Shown: positions 53,246-61,601, counted from the first letter of the stretch. The stretch: DNA of 64,000 nt from SHVZ01 sp041906305 (GCA_041906305.1 JAYRJL010000003.1:372001-436000); one strand, 5' to 3'. Made by a program: numbers and translations. The notes: generated from the sequence alone by a model not told the origin.

Positions 53246-53263
53246 CGTTGCAGGAATGCAACG
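53246..53263. repeat. Inverted repeat CGTTGCA-GGAA-TGCAACG
   Basis: Seven-base perfect arms with a 4-base loop in the AT-rich region before the mobilisation-like genes. It could be an operator or part of an origin of transfer. Confidence 0.6.
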
Positions 53264-53340
53264 GGCATGAAGCCATATTGTTGAAATAACTATAAGTCAT
53301 CAACCGCGCGCCGCTTGCGCCTATTCTGATAAATCCTATC

Positions 53341-53357
53341 CACTATACATCATAGTG
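53341..53357. repeat. Inverted repeat CACTAT-ACATC-ATAGTG
   Basis: Six-base perfect arms around a 5-base centre, 78 bp upstream of the first mobilisation-like gene. Likely a protein-binding site for one of the small DNA-binding proteins of the operon. Confidence 0.55.
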
Positions 53358-53434
53358 ACGATTTTATACCTCACCATTCTCCAGAAAGAATTGCCAATCT
53401 TGCAGATTTTCCTAGATCTTCCTACAATGGATGG

Positions 53435-53758
53435 ATGAGCACGCTTCGAACCCCGCCCAGCCCCCCTTCCTGCGCATCGACAGGAGGCGTCGCGATTAAT
53501 GCCGCCGCGGGTCCTGGCAAGCCCCGAAAATCAAAGAACGTTTATCTAGACCCGAGCCACCTCGTTCTCCCTCGGCCCGGAGCCCTTGGCCAAGTTGCGC
53601 GGTACCTCGTAAGCGCGAAATCGGGCCGAACCGCTTCCCGCCTCGAGGACAAGGTCGGGATCCGCCTCTCCTCAAACGAGGACGCCGAGGAGACCGCCCC
53701 ACCCGGCGCCCACCGACTGGAAATGGTCGCCCTCTTGCCTGGATGGCGTGCGTCATGA
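53435..53758 (+). CDS. Hypothetical protein, first gene of mobilisation-like operon (107 aa)
   Basis: The translation begins MSTLRTPPSPPSCASTGG and has a C-terminal half (YLDPSHLVLPRPGALGQVAR, EDKVGIRLSSNEDAEE) that looks like an ordinary folded protein. Its stop overlaps the start of the next gene (ATGA at 53755), which supports it. No family is recognised. Confidence 0.5.
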   Translation: MSTLRTPPSPPSCASTGGVAINAAAGPGKPRKSKNVYLDPSHLVLPRPGALGQVARYLVSAKSGRTASRLEDKVGIRLSSNEDAEETAPPGAHRLEMVALLPGWRAS

Positions 53759-54240
53759 CCGGCGACCGGCTGACCCGGAAGCTGGTCCGTGCTGCTGACC
53801 GGTTCGATGAGGAGGAGGCAGGCGGCGCCGCGGGAAAGGGCATCGGCCCCCTGGTGCGGGAGCGGTTCGGCGACGTCGAATATCTATGGCGCCGGTATCG
53901 CGGGCGATGGGCGAAGGTCCTCGGCGCCCTCAAGAAGGCGTTCCCCGACCTCGACACCAGCGAGGAAGGCTATGCCTCCTCGACCGAGGAGCGCCTGAAG
54001 AAGGCATTCCACCTGGAGCTTGGCGCCCGACAGCGCCGCGCCCAGGCCATGGCGCCGGTCATCGCCCTCGCGACGACGCAGCCGGCGTACCGGCCGGCCC
54101 AACTCGCCGGCCCGGTAGGCGCGCTGCCTTGCCGCCAGGCGACACAGCTGACGCTAACCGAAATCCAGCCCGAAGACGGCGCCTACAGCGATCCCGATCT
54201 CGAGGCGCTGAAGCGCGAGCTCCGCGAGGGCAAGGAATAG
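53755..54240 (+). CDS. Hypothetical protein of mobilisation-like operon (161 aa)
   Basis: Starting with MTGDRLTRKLVRAADRFDEE, the chain is charged and helical to about residue 95 (EYLWRRYRGRWAKVLGALKK), then a proline-rich linker and an acidic end (PDLEALKRELREGKE). It could be a DNA-binding or scaffold protein of the transfer module. ATG at 53755 overlaps the previous stop. Family not recognised. Confidence 0.55.
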   Translation: MTGDRLTRKLVRAADRFDEEEAGGAAGKGIGPLVRERFGDVEYLWRRYRGRWAKVLGALKKAFPDLDTSEEGYASSTEERLKKAFHLELGARQRRAQAMAPVIALATTQPAYRPAQLAGPVGALPCRQATQLTLTEIQPEDGAYSDPDLEALKRELREGKE

Positions 54241-54323
54241 CCCCGCCGAGCACCTGCCATCGACCCGAAGAAGTTCCCACGTCGCCTCCCCAACCCTCGC
54301 AACCGTCACCCAAGGAGACATCC

Positions 54324-55145
54324 ATGTCGTCAGCTCCCCTTAAGAACGCGCTCATGAGCACCGCCATCCTGACCTGCTCCACCAAGGGCGGGGTCGGCAA
54401 GACCTTCGCCGCAGCGAACGTCATCACCAGCTTCCAGCTCGCCGGCATCAAGCCCTTCCGCATCGTCGAGTACGATCCGGTCTGTCCGCTCCGCGCCATG
54501 TACGGCGCGGCCAACGTCGAGAGCCGCGCCGCTGGCCCGGAGTTCCAGCGGCAGCTCCTCGATCCCATGGCCTATACCGAGCATGTCGGCCAGCTCCTGG
54601 ACGAGATCAGCCAGCCGACGGAGCCCCACATTGTCGACCTCGGCTCGACGATGGCGGAACAATACCTCAAGACGGCGCGGCGGATCAGGTACGGGCTGAA
54701 CCTGCCGAACCGGGGGCGGCACATCCGCATCATCATCCCGACGACGACGGACCGCACCGACTTCGACGGCGCGTCGACGACGTACAACGAGGCCAGAGCC
54801 ATCTTTCCGGAAAGTCCGATCGCGTTCGTCATCAGCGAGCGGCAGGGAAGTGCCGGCATGCTGTCCGGCCAGAAGCTCATCGGTGCACTCAACAACGATC
54901 CCCTCGCGCGGATCGTCATCATCCCGCCCTGCCCGCCGACGCTCTTCGCCACCCTCTACGGAAACGGAAGGATCTCGCCGCGCGAGCTGATGAGTCTCGA
55001 CATCGCCAAGCTCAACACGATCCGCAGCATCACCCTCACCAGCACGTCGAAGATCATCTACCTCCAAGCCCTGCACGAATGGCTCGCGGCCATCCAGGCG
55101 GCCTATGGCGATTTCCTCCCGCTCCCTGCGGCGAAGGCCGCGTAG
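54324..55145 (+). CDS. ParA/MinD-type P-loop ATPase, possibly TraL-like (273 aa)
   Basis: The deviant Walker A CSTKGGVGKTFAAANV (about residues 19-33) is typical of the ParA/MinD/TraL superfamily. A later PHIVDLGSTMAEQYL is the Walker B region, and RIIIPTTTDRTDFDGA is in the family's switch area. The start at 54324 follows AAGGAG. No ParB gene is beside it, and it is followed by small proteins and a relaxase-like protein, as TraL is in mobilisation operons. A transfer role is therefore more likely than partition, but both remain possible. Confidence 0.8.
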   Translation: MSSAPLKNALMSTAILTCSTKGGVGKTFAAANVITSFQLAGIKPFRIVEYDPVCPLRAMYGAANVESRAAGPEFQRQLLDPMAYTEHVGQLLDEISQPTEPHIVDLGSTMAEQYLKTARRIRYGLNLPNRGRHIRIIIPTTTDRTDFDGASTTYNEARAIFPESPIAFVISERQGSAGMLSGQKLIGALNNDPLARIVIIPPCPPTLFATLYGNGRISPRELMSLDIAKLNTIRSITLTSTSKIIYLQALHEWLAAIQAAYGDFLPLPAAKAA

Positions 55146-55149
55146 GCCC

Positions 55150-55527
55150 ATGAGACCCACCGCATCGGCGAAGATGAGAGCCTTGCTCCTGGCCATGCCC
55201 ACCGAGGCACGGTCCCGCCAGCTCGCCCGGCAACCGGAGGACCTCCTCTCGATGGAGGAGAGCGACCGGCACATCGTGCTTGCGCGGCATGGGTCTGCCT
55301 GCCGGCTCAAGGAGCTTCTGGCCCTGCATCCGACCACGCGCAGCGAGCTGCTTGCCGAGCAGCCGCAGATCCTCGCCGCCCTGTCTCGCAAGGACAGGGC
55401 GGCGCTGCTCCGCAAGCACGCGATGCGCCCGGACGGCGAAGCACTGCTGGAGCGCTTCGCCTATCACCTGCAGGCCGCCCTCGTCGTGCTCTGCGCGGTA
55501 GTCGCGGCCAAGGTGATCTGGCCATGA
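55150..55527 (+). CDS. Small protein with C-terminal membrane segment (125 aa)
   Basis: The start at 55150 lies 4 bp after the ATPase stop. The chain has repeating LLALHPTTRSELLAEQPQIL and ALLRKHAMRPDGEALLERF helices and ends in a transmembrane segment (HLQAALVVLCAVVAAKVIW). It is likely a tail-anchored inner-membrane protein of the transfer module. No family is recognised. Confidence 0.6.
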   Translation: MRPTASAKMRALLLAMPTEARSRQLARQPEDLLSMEESDRHIVLARHGSACRLKELLALHPTTRSELLAEQPQILAALSRKDRAALLRKHAMRPDGEALLERFAYHLQAALVVLCAVVAAKVIWP

Positions 55528-55910
55528 CCCGCATGACCGTTCGGTCCAGCCGAGACCAGATCCTCAAGATCCCGGTGACCCGCCATGAGAAGGCGGCGGT
55601 CGCGGTCGAGGCCAGGCGCGAGGGAATTTCCCACGCCGAATGGATGCGCGGACGCCTGTTCGGCACCCTTTCCGCGATCAGCCCCGTCATCGGCCTGCTG
55701 ACCGAGGAGGATGAGCATCCCCGCACTATCGTGCTCCTGGCATTGATCGCGAGCCGGCTCGAGGCGCTGCGCGACGCCGAAGGTGCCATCCATCTCGATC
55801 CACGGACGCTCGACGAGATGCTTGCGCTCCGCGGCACGATCGTCGACGCCCTCAACGAACTGTTCCGACGGCCGCCCACCACACCTTCATTGAGGGCCCC
55901 GAAACCATGA
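55524..55910 (+). CDS. MobC/TraJ-like small DNA-binding protein (128 aa)
   Basis: The N-terminal region reads VRSSRDQILKIPVTRHEKAAVAVEAR, followed by EGISHAEWMRGRLFG, a ribbon-helix-helix style pattern seen in relaxosome accessory proteins of the MobC or TraJ kind. It overlaps the previous stop and the next start (ATGA on both sides) and directly precedes the relaxase-like gene, the usual place for MobC. Family assignment is tentative. Confidence 0.6.
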   Translation: MTRMTVRSSRDQILKIPVTRHEKAAVAVEARREGISHAEWMRGRLFGTLSAISPVIGLLTEEDEHPRTIVLLALIASRLEALRDAEGAIHLDPRTLDEMLALRGTIVDALNELFRRPPTTPSLRAPKP

Positions 55911-57646
55911 GGACCGACGGCAAATCTCGGCGCGGAGGGGGCCGTGGCGGTACGGGACCTCTCGTCGACTACCTCGAGGATGAGCCAAAGCCGTCCAATG
56001 CGCGCCGTCGCCGCCGACGCGTGCACGAACCTGTTGGTCCCGGCGAATTGCAGCGCTTCCTCGGCTTTCGCACGAGGAACCTGCCGTCCGGGCTCTCGCT
56101 GGAGGCCGCTGCCGGCGTCATGGACTCGGTCCTGCGTCTCAACCGAGGCGCAGCCGACGACGTCCTCCACCTGACCCTTACGCCCCATCCCGAAGAGCGC
56201 CTCATCGATCCGGCCACCTGGGATCAGATCTGGACGGTGTATGCCGGCGAGCTCGGCCTGCTAGGCAACTTCTGCGTGATGGTCCGCCACGGCGACGGGC
56301 ACAAGGACTTCCGCCAGCAGAACGACTGGCCGCACGCCCTCGTGCACGAGCATGGGATCATCCCCCTTGTCCACCCAACCACCTTTCGGCGCATGCCGAT
56401 CACCGACATCGTGCAGCGGCTCGAGATCGGCGATGGCTATGTAGAGTCCCGCTGGGGCTTGTGCCGGTCCCGCGATCGAAACATCCGCATGACGGCGGAG
56501 CAACGCCAGCGCCTCGAAATGCTTCGGGAGCTCGGCGCACAGCACCGCGAGATGGATGCCCGCGGAGAGCCAGTCGCTCTTCCGACGCCACCGGACCTCG
56601 CGCGCCAGCGACGCAACGATCGGAAGCGCCGGTACGAGGCGGACAAGTCCGTCGCCTTCGAAGTACGCCATCGGCTCTCTACCCTGGAGCGCGATCCGGC
56701 AACGTGGGGCGATCTCGAGGAGGAGCTCGCTCATCGCGGGCTCGAGTATCGGGTCGACTACTATCGACCCAGCAATCCGCCGCAGCTATCGGGGCGGTTC
56801 TACCTCGTCGACGGGCCGCCGCCTGCAGAGGGGGTTGCTGGCTCGAGCGTCGCGCCGAAGTGGAAGCTTGATCGCCTCATCTCGAGCCTAGGCCCCTGTG
56901 AGCCGGGCCCAGAAAGGCAGGACTGCCTGGGTCAGCGTCATCGCAGAAGACGCAGCATCCGTGGATCGACCTTACCACCGCCGCAGCCCCCGACTTCGAT
57001 CGAGCATGCGATCACGCTCCTCGCCGAGGCGAAACTCTCCTACGAGGTCCGCCCCCAGCGAACCAAGCGAGGTCGGCAGACCTTCATCGGATACCTAAAG
57101 GACGCGCGGAACGGAAAACTCCGGCGCGCAACCGGGAGCTGGTCGCTGTCGCGGCTTATCCGCTGCTTCGGCGCCGGCACGGTTCAGGTTCTGCAACATC
57201 GAATGCTTGCGCCCCCGCCGGACGACACCCGAAGCGGGCTCGACGAACCTGCGCCGAGTGCATCCACGGGAGACCCGCCTCCGAACCTCGAGCCGGGGTC
57301 GAAAGCGGCGACGAAGCACGCGACGGCCTCGCCATCAATGGTACCGGCAAGCAAACTTGCCGTCGTCGACGTCGATCTCGACGAGGGTACGACTTCCCCG
57401 ACGGTAGCCCCGACGAGCACCTCGCATCGAAGCCGGTCGACCGGGGTGACGCCCTCTCCGAGGGCTTCCGCTTCAACCGCGCCCGCTCAGGTGGCGAAGC
57501 CCCACCACTTCGACGCCCGGGCCGGGACTCTCGGGAGCCAGAAGGTCGAGGTGCCTGAGACCCCTCCTGGGACTGCCAGGCCGAAAGATCCGGCACCGGC
57601 GCAGCCTGAAGGCTCGGCCCGCAAGTCGCCCTCCTTCTCAATGTGA
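55907..57646 (+). CDS. Divergent relaxase-like protein (579 aa)
   Basis: The segment DDVLHLTLTPHPEERLIDPA resembles motif II of MOBP-type relaxases, and FCVMVRHGDGH followed by WPHALVHEHGIIPLVH is where the histidine motif is expected; histidines are present but not in the regular HxDxxxxHxHxxxN pattern. DGYVESRWGLCRSRDRNIRM is a further conserved-looking block. Residues beyond about 430 are low-complexity, rich in P, S, T and A. Context (MobC-like gene before it, ATPase, recombinases) supports a role in mobilisation, but activity is uncertain. Confidence 0.55.
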   Translation: MRTDGKSRRGGGRGGTGPLVDYLEDEPKPSNARRRRRRVHEPVGPGELQRFLGFRTRNLPSGLSLEAAAGVMDSVLRLNRGAADDVLHLTLTPHPEERLIDPATWDQIWTVYAGELGLLGNFCVMVRHGDGHKDFRQQNDWPHALVHEHGIIPLVHPTTFRRMPITDIVQRLEIGDGYVESRWGLCRSRDRNIRMTAEQRQRLEMLRELGAQHREMDARGEPVALPTPPDLARQRRNDRKRRYEADKSVAFEVRHRLSTLERDPATWGDLEEELAHRGLEYRVDYYRPSNPPQLSGRFYLVDGPPPAEGVAGSSVAPKWKLDRLISSLGPCEPGPERQDCLGQRHRRRRSIRGSTLPPPQPPTSIEHAITLLAEAKLSYEVRPQRTKRGRQTFIGYLKDARNGKLRRATGSWSLSRLIRCFGAGTVQVLQHRMLAPPPDDTRSGLDEPAPSASTGDPPPNLEPGSKAATKHATASPSMVPASKLAVVDVDLDEGTTSPTVAPTSTSHRSRSTGVTPSPRASASTAPAQVAKPHHFDARAGTLGSQKVEVPETPPGTARPKDPAPAQPEGSARKSPSFSM

Positions 57647-57666
57647 TCCATCACAAGGACCTACCC

Positions 57667-58509
57667 ATGACGATCTCTCTCGCCTACTGCGGAAACAAGG
57701 ACATTCGCGTTAATGCAGCCTATGGCGTCTGGAATGCCGGGCTGAGCTTCTTCTGCTGCTCGCCCAGATGCGGCCTGCCGATCTTCCCCCGGCTCTCGAG
57801 AGGGGGCACCCCGCACTTCGTGAGCCGAGCACGGCGGATCGAGGTCCATGTCCCGACCTGTCGTCACGTCGTCGGCGAGCAAGGAGCGGCAAAATCGCCA
57901 TCCAGAAGCGGCAGCGCAACGAAGCTCGCCATTATTTCCGGCCGTCTTCCGGTGCCCGACACCCTGATGGCGATCGCTGCACAAGATGATTTGGCGTTCA
58001 AGGATCTGGGCCGCGAGGCGATCGCCGAGCGCGCGACCAGAGCTCCAATGGCCGGCTGCCCCGGAGATGAAGAAGACTGCGTCGACGCCTACCGCTCAAT
58101 GGACGACGAACAACGTGATCGGCAGCCGCTAACCGTCGGCGGCCGCACCAGACCCTATGCCTTCCACTTTGGCACGAGGACGCGAGCCCGGGATGCTGAA
58201 AGAAACAACAACGTGAAGCCGTCGATCGTCGTCCTTTCGGGGCGGGCGGAAGCGGGCACCGAGTACGGGGCGATCTCGATCACGACCGAGGCCGATCCGT
58301 TCCCCATCACCCTTTGCATTCCAGGAAGCTACGCCTCAGTGAAGCGGTACCTTGGAGAGATCTGGAACGAACTCCGGTTCATGGGACCCGCCATGGTCAC
58401 CTTGTACTGGCTCGGCGACCCTCCCGAAAATCAAAGGCTCGTACTTCCTGAAATCGACGGCGAGCATCAGTTCGCGCTCAGAATAGATTACTCAGCCGAT
58501 CCCGATTAA
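57667..58509 (+). CDS. Hypothetical protein (280 aa)
   Basis: ATG at 57667 follows AAGGA; a GTG at 57643 overlaps the previous stop and is a second choice. A cysteine-containing part near residue 30 (SFFCCSPRCGLPIFP) with VPTCRHVV might bind zinc. The rest is mixed alpha/beta (KPSIVVLSGRAEAG, LWIDYS-like end) without known motifs. The region between its stop and the next gene is about 120 bp. Confidence 0.55.
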   Translation: MTISLAYCGNKDIRVNAAYGVWNAGLSFFCCSPRCGLPIFPRLSRGGTPHFVSRARRIEVHVPTCRHVVGEQGAAKSPSRSGSATKLAIISGRLPVPDTLMAIAAQDDLAFKDLGREAIAERATRAPMAGCPGDEEDCVDAYRSMDDEQRDRQPLTVGGRTRPYAFHFGTRTRARDAERNNNVKPSIVVLSGRAEAGTEYGAISITTEADPFPITLCIPGSYASVKRYLGEIWNELRFMGPAMVTLYWLGDPPENQRLVLPEIDGEHQFALRIDYSADPD

Positions 58510-58632
58510 TCGCGTCCGCTATATGCGAACTACTTGGCGCAGCGCTGTCGATTTCTCTCAGCGCTTTCTCCTCGATCGCTTATCGTAGATGACGTGGAGG
58601 GAACAACAAGGAGACCCAATGAGGATCTAGCC

Positions 58633-58896
58633 ATGTCAGACAGACGAAACGCCAACAACGCCCGCGTCCTCACCGCCGACCAAGTCGCCGAACAGTTCGG
58701 CAGGACACGCCAATGGTTCTACCGGAAGCGCGAGAAGCTCGAGCAGGCGGGGTTCCCGCTGAAGGACCTCCTGCTCGGCGGATGGCTCGCGTCGCTCGTG
58801 GATGCCTGGTTCGTCGCGCGCGGCCGCGTCGACGGATCGAAGGCCGATGAGGATCCTTACCGAGCGGCGATCCGCATGGTGACGAGGAAGACGTGA
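58633..58896 (+). CDS. AlpA/MerR-like excisionase-type DNA-binding protein (87 aa)
   Basis: A short HTH protein: VLTADQVAEQFGRTRQWFYRKREKLEQAGF matches the start of excisionase/AlpA-type winged helices. It is followed directly (GTGA overlap) by the integrase gene, as excisionases often are. Upstream an AAGGAG ribosome site is separated from its ATG by a tiny frame ATG AGG ATC TAG. Confidence 0.72.
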   Translation: MSDRRNANNARVLTADQVAEQFGRTRQWFYRKREKLEQAGFPLKDLLLGGWLASLVDAWFVARGRVDGSKADEDPYRAAIRMVTRKT

Positions 58897-59981
58897 AGCC
58901 CGGCCTCAAGAACGTCAATCGGGTGAAGGGCCCGAACGGCCGGTACTACTACTACCACCGGCCCACCGGTCGGCGGCTGCCCGACGACCCGAGCTCGCGC
59001 GAGTTCCAGGATCTCCTCCGGCAGCTGAACAGCGGGAGGCCGGATGCTGCCTCTCTCGACATCAGCACCGGCTCCTTCCGCGACCTCGTCCGCTCTTTCA
59101 AGGCGTCACCTGCCTATATTGGCTTGGCGCCGAGGACGAGGCATGACTATCGCATCTACCTCGACCTGATCGAGGCGACCTTCGGTACGCTCTCAGTCGA
59201 GGGGTTGCGCCGCGAGCATGTGCTCGAGCTTCGGGATAGCTACGCAGCCAAACCGAGGAAGGCGACCTATGTCGTTCAAGTCTTCAGTCGCCTCCTTTCT
59301 TGGGCACTCGACTACAAGGGACGCTTCGGGATCGAGTCGAACGTAGCCCTCGGAATCAAGCGGATCTCAAAAAGCAAGAGTCACGAACCCTGGACGCTGG
59401 ATCAGTTCGAGACGTTCATGAGCAGTGCGCCGGAACATCTGCGCGTTGCCGTCGCGATCGGCTACTACACCGGTCTTCGCCAAGGCGACGTTCTGCAGCT
59501 CACATGGAGTGCCTTTAACGGAGAAGGGTTCCACGTGTCACCCTCCAAAGCACGGGATCCAAAAACCGTCCTCTGGATTCCCTGCCATCGGGAACTGAAA
59601 CCGATCCTCGAGGCCGAGCGACGCCGCCAGGACGACATCAAGGCGAAGCGCGGAACGATCTCGCCGAGGATCGTGACCGGGGAACGAGGGCGGCCCCTCA
59701 CGAACGACGGGTTTCGCGCCAACTTCTTCAAAGAGCTCAAGCGCCTCGGATTGGCGGGACTGACCTTCCATGGGCTTCGTCACTCGGCAGCAACTGCGCT
59801 GGCCGATGCTGGAAACGAAAACGAGGGCATCATGTCCATCACGGGTCATCGGACTGAGGCGATGGTCAGGCTTTACACGATGAAGGCCAAGCAGAAGAGG
59901 CGCGCCGACGAAGCAATGCGGCGATGGGAAAAGTCCGATCGCAAGACCGAGAAGGCAGGCTCACGGAAATCCAGAGCGTAA
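58893..59981 (+). CDS. Phage-type tyrosine integrase (362 aa)
   Basis: The catalytic residues are complete: Arg in YTGLRQGDVLQL, Lys region around SKARDPKTVLWIP, HxxR in LTFHGLRHSAATAL, His in SITGHRTEAMV and Tyr in RLYTMKAKQ. The N-terminal 60 residues (GPNGRYYYYHRPTGRRLPDD) resemble arm-binding segments. A GTG start at 58893 overlaps the stop of the excisionase-like gene. It probably integrates the mobilisation element; the attachment site was not found. Confidence 0.92.
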   Translation: MKPGLKNVNRVKGPNGRYYYYHRPTGRRLPDDPSSREFQDLLRQLNSGRPDAASLDISTGSFRDLVRSFKASPAYIGLAPRTRHDYRIYLDLIEATFGTLSVEGLRREHVLELRDSYAAKPRKATYVVQVFSRLLSWALDYKGRFGIESNVALGIKRISKSKSHEPWTLDQFETFMSSAPEHLRVAVAIGYYTGLRQGDVLQLTWSAFNGEGFHVSPSKARDPKTVLWIPCHRELKPILEAERRRQDDIKAKRGTISPRIVTGERGRPLTNDGFRANFFKELKRLGLAGLTFHGLRHSAATALADAGNENEGIMSITGHRTEAMVRLYTMKAKQKRRADEAMRRWEKSDRKTEKAGSRKSRA

Positions 59982-60050
59982 CGAATTTCAGTTACATGCT
60001 TAGCCGCCGACGAGCATCCGCCTCGCTGCAGCTCGGCCACAACCCCTCCC

Positions 60051-60078
60051 CACCCCTCCCCGCAAGCGGGAGAGGGTG
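60051..60078. repeat. GC-rich hairpin after integrase (CACCC...GGGTG with GCAAGC loop)
   Basis: Arms of 13 bases (three mismatches) around AA, of the CCCTCCCC-GCAAGC-GGGAGAGGG kind found in many intergenic regions of GC-rich alphaproteobacteria. It may end transcription of the integrase gene or be a dispersed palindrome. Confidence 0.5.
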
Positions 60079-60164
60079 CACGAGCCTGGAAGGAAAAGGT
60101 GTTGGAGGGAACTGGCGGGCGGAGGAAAGAATAATGGGCAACTGTCACGCGGAGGCAGGGGAAC

Positions 60165-60177
60165 TGACCTGCTCCCC
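60165..60177 (+). repeat. Left inverted repeat of IS3 element
   Basis: TGACCTGCTCCCC, identical in inverted orientation to the right end. Confidence 0.85.
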
Positions 60178-60182
60178 GACTT

Positions 60183-61130
60183 TCACACGTCGGGCGGTAG
60201 AGTCTGTTCGTGATTTGAGCCTATCTGGCTCGGTGGTGCAACGGGGCGGGGCGCGGAGCCCCCGATGTCGCGCAGCGTCCCGCCCCGTTGCTCTTCGGGC
60301 TTGCTGCGCGTAGCGCTCCAGACCGCCGGAGGCATCCTGCCGAGGCGGCCATGGGGTCTGACGGTGTTGTAGTCGATGCGCCACGCCTCGACGATCCGCC
60401 GGACCTCGGCGATCGAGGTGAAGACGTTCTCGTTGAGGCACTCGTCGCGCAGCCGGCCGTTGAAGCTCTCGACGAAGGCATTCTGCATCGGCTTGCCCGG
60501 TGCGATGTAATGCCACTCGATGCCCTGCTCGGCCGCCCAGCGCAGCACGGCGTTGCTGGTCAGCTCGGTGCCGTTGTCGGAGACGATCGACGCGGGCTTG
60601 CCGCGCACCGCGATGACCCGCTCCAGCTCGCGGATCACCCGGAGCCCCGACAGGCAGAAATCCGGCACCGCCGCCAGGCATTCGCTGTTGCAGTCGTCGA
60701 CCAGGTTGAAGAGCCGGAACCGCCGGCCGTTGGCGAGCTGATCGCTGACGAAGTCGAGCGACCAGCGCTGGTTCAGCCCCTGTGGGGCGACGATCGGAGC
60801 GCGCGTGCCGATGGCCCGGCGTCGGCCGCGCCGACGCCTCACCGTCAGTCCTTCCTCCCGGTACACCCGCCAGATCTTCTTCAGGTTCACCCGCATCCCC
60901 TCCCGCTCCAGCAGCCAGCCGAGACGCCGGTAGCCGAACCGCCGGCGCATCGATGCCAAAGCCCCCAGGCGCTCGCGCAACGGCCCGTCGTCGGGTCGCT
61001 TCGACCGGTAGCGATAGCTGCTCACGTCCATTCCGATCAGCCTGCAGGCCCGGCGCTGGCTCAACCCGTGGACCCGCCTCGCGTGGTCCACAGCCCGTCG
61101 CCGAACCACAGGCTTCAGAACTTTCCCGAC
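60183..61130 (-). CDS. IS3-family transposase OrfB (DDE domain)
   Basis: The integrase core has all three DDE acids: Asp in RWSLDFVSDQL, Asp in SIVSDNGTELTS and Glu in NAFVESFNGRLRDECLNE. Before it lie the HTH_21-like part (RRRFGYRRLGWLLEREGM). OrfB is normally made by -1 frameshifting from orfA at the GGGAAAG run near 61121-61127; the open frame runs back to 61301, but only the part from about 61130 reads as transposase. Catalytic residues look intact. Confidence 0.88.
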   Translation of the reverse strand, partial: VGKVLKPVVRRRAVDHARRVHGLSQRRACRLIGMDVSSYRYRSKRPDDGPLRERLGALASMRRRFGYRRLGWLLEREGMRVNLKKIWRVYREEGLTVRRRRGRRRAIGTRAPIVAPQGLNQRWSLDFVSDQLANGRRFRLFNLVDDCNSECLAAVPDFCLSGLRVIRELERVIAVRGKPASIVSDNGTELTSNAVLRWAAEQGIEWHYIAPGKPMQNAFVESFNGRLRDECLNENVFTSIAEVRRIVEAWRIDYNTVRPHGRLGRMPPAVWSATRSKPEEQRGGTLRDIGGSAPRPVAPPSQIGSNHEQTLPPDV

Positions 61131-61381
61131 GCGATATCCTTCAGCGCCGCATTGTCCAGCATCGCCTCGGCCAGCAGCTTCTTCAGCTTCCGGTTCTCGT
61201 CCTAAAGCGACCGGAGCCGCTTCGCGTCCGACACCTGCAGCCCGCCGTACCGGCTCCGCCAGTTGTATAGCGTCGCCTCGCTGATCCCGTGCTGACGGCA
61301 CAGGTCCACTGGCTTCGCACCAGCACCGTGCATTCGCAGGATCTCGATGATCTGCTCTTCGCTGAAACGCTTCTTCTTCAT
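61115..61381 (-). pseudogene. IS3-family OrfA (HTH) with an internal amber stop
   Basis: From ATG at 61381 the frame reads MKKKRFSEEQIIEILRMHG, a typical IS3 HTH_Tnp_1 domain. It stops at TAG (61202-61204), after KRLRSL, where relatives carry a glutamate (one-base change). Beyond it the same frame continues normally (DENRKLKKLLAEAMLDNAAL, then IASGKF) to the natural stop at 61115. The full length would be the expected 88 residues. The nonsense codon lies before the frameshift site, so no OrfAB fusion can be made without readthrough. Confidence 0.85.
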
Positions 61382-61429
61382 CGTCCGTCCTCCAAAGAAC
61401 GGACTCAACCTTACCCCGTGAGAGTTTCA

Positions 61430-61442
61430 GGGGAGCAGGTCA
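61430..61442 (-). repeat. Right inverted repeat of IS3 element
   Basis: Reads TGACCTGCTCCCC on the minus strand; it lies beside the orfA start side of the element. Confidence 0.85.
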
Positions 61443-61601
61443 CTCGCGCTCGCTTCCCCTGCCCTGCTTGTCCTGATCGTCTGGTTTGTCTCCGGGAACG
61501 CACCATAGAGTTCTCGGCCCCGTCATCCGCGACGAGGCATGCCACTGGAAGTGGAGCGAGCCGCTGATACACTCCTTCCTGGCCACTTGCGATGTCTGGG
61601 A

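Larger units (their letters stand above)
53118..53434. other. AT-rich divergent intergenic region; candidate oriT or control region
   Basis: This 317-bp stretch is clearly richer in A and T than its surroundings, from about 53225 to 53425. It separates the recombinase pair (minus) from the mobilisation-like operon (plus). It contains two short perfect inverted repeats (53246-53263 and 53341-53357). Its position in front of relaxase-type genes makes it the best place for an origin of transfer and for the operon promoter, but no known nic consensus was recognised. Confidence 0.45.
53435..59981. mobile_element. Putative mobilisable/integrative element core
   Basis: The plus-strand run from 53435 (MobC-like, ParA/TraL-like, relaxase-like, excisionase-like, integrase genes) has the content of an integrative mobilisable element. 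A second tyrosine recombinase and partner gene lie divergently on its left (51457-53117). No replication initiator and no type IV secretion genes are seen, so transfer would need a helper. The limits are not defined because no attachment repeats were found. Confidence 0.4.
60165..61442. mobile_element. IS3-family insertion sequence (1278 bp)
   Basis: Terminal inverted repeats TGACCTGCTCCCC (left 60165-60177, right 61430-61442, 13 of 13 bases) enclose an orfA/orfB transposase pair on the minus strand. The flanks GAAC and CTCG do not match, so no target duplication is seen; the element may have recombined after insertion. OrfA is interrupted by a stop codon, so it is probably not autonomous. 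Confidence 0.88.

Noticed and set aside
53496..53957. Minus-strand frame across the start of the mobilisation-like operon
   Set aside because: Arg/Pro/Ser-rich shadow of the plus-strand genes, which show coupled start/stop overlaps.
53886..54323. Longer version of the ParA-like ATPase starting at 53886
   Set aside because: The extension runs inside the previous coding gene in another frame; a strong AAGGAG and the family N-terminus place the start at 54324.
50277..59981. Use of the tRNA-like gene as the attachment site of the integrase at 58893
   Set aside because: No direct repeat of the tRNA 3' end was found near 59981-60160.
60158..61449. Target-site duplication of the IS3 element
   Set aside because: The bases flanking the perfect 13-bp inverted repeats (GAAC and CTCG) do not match.
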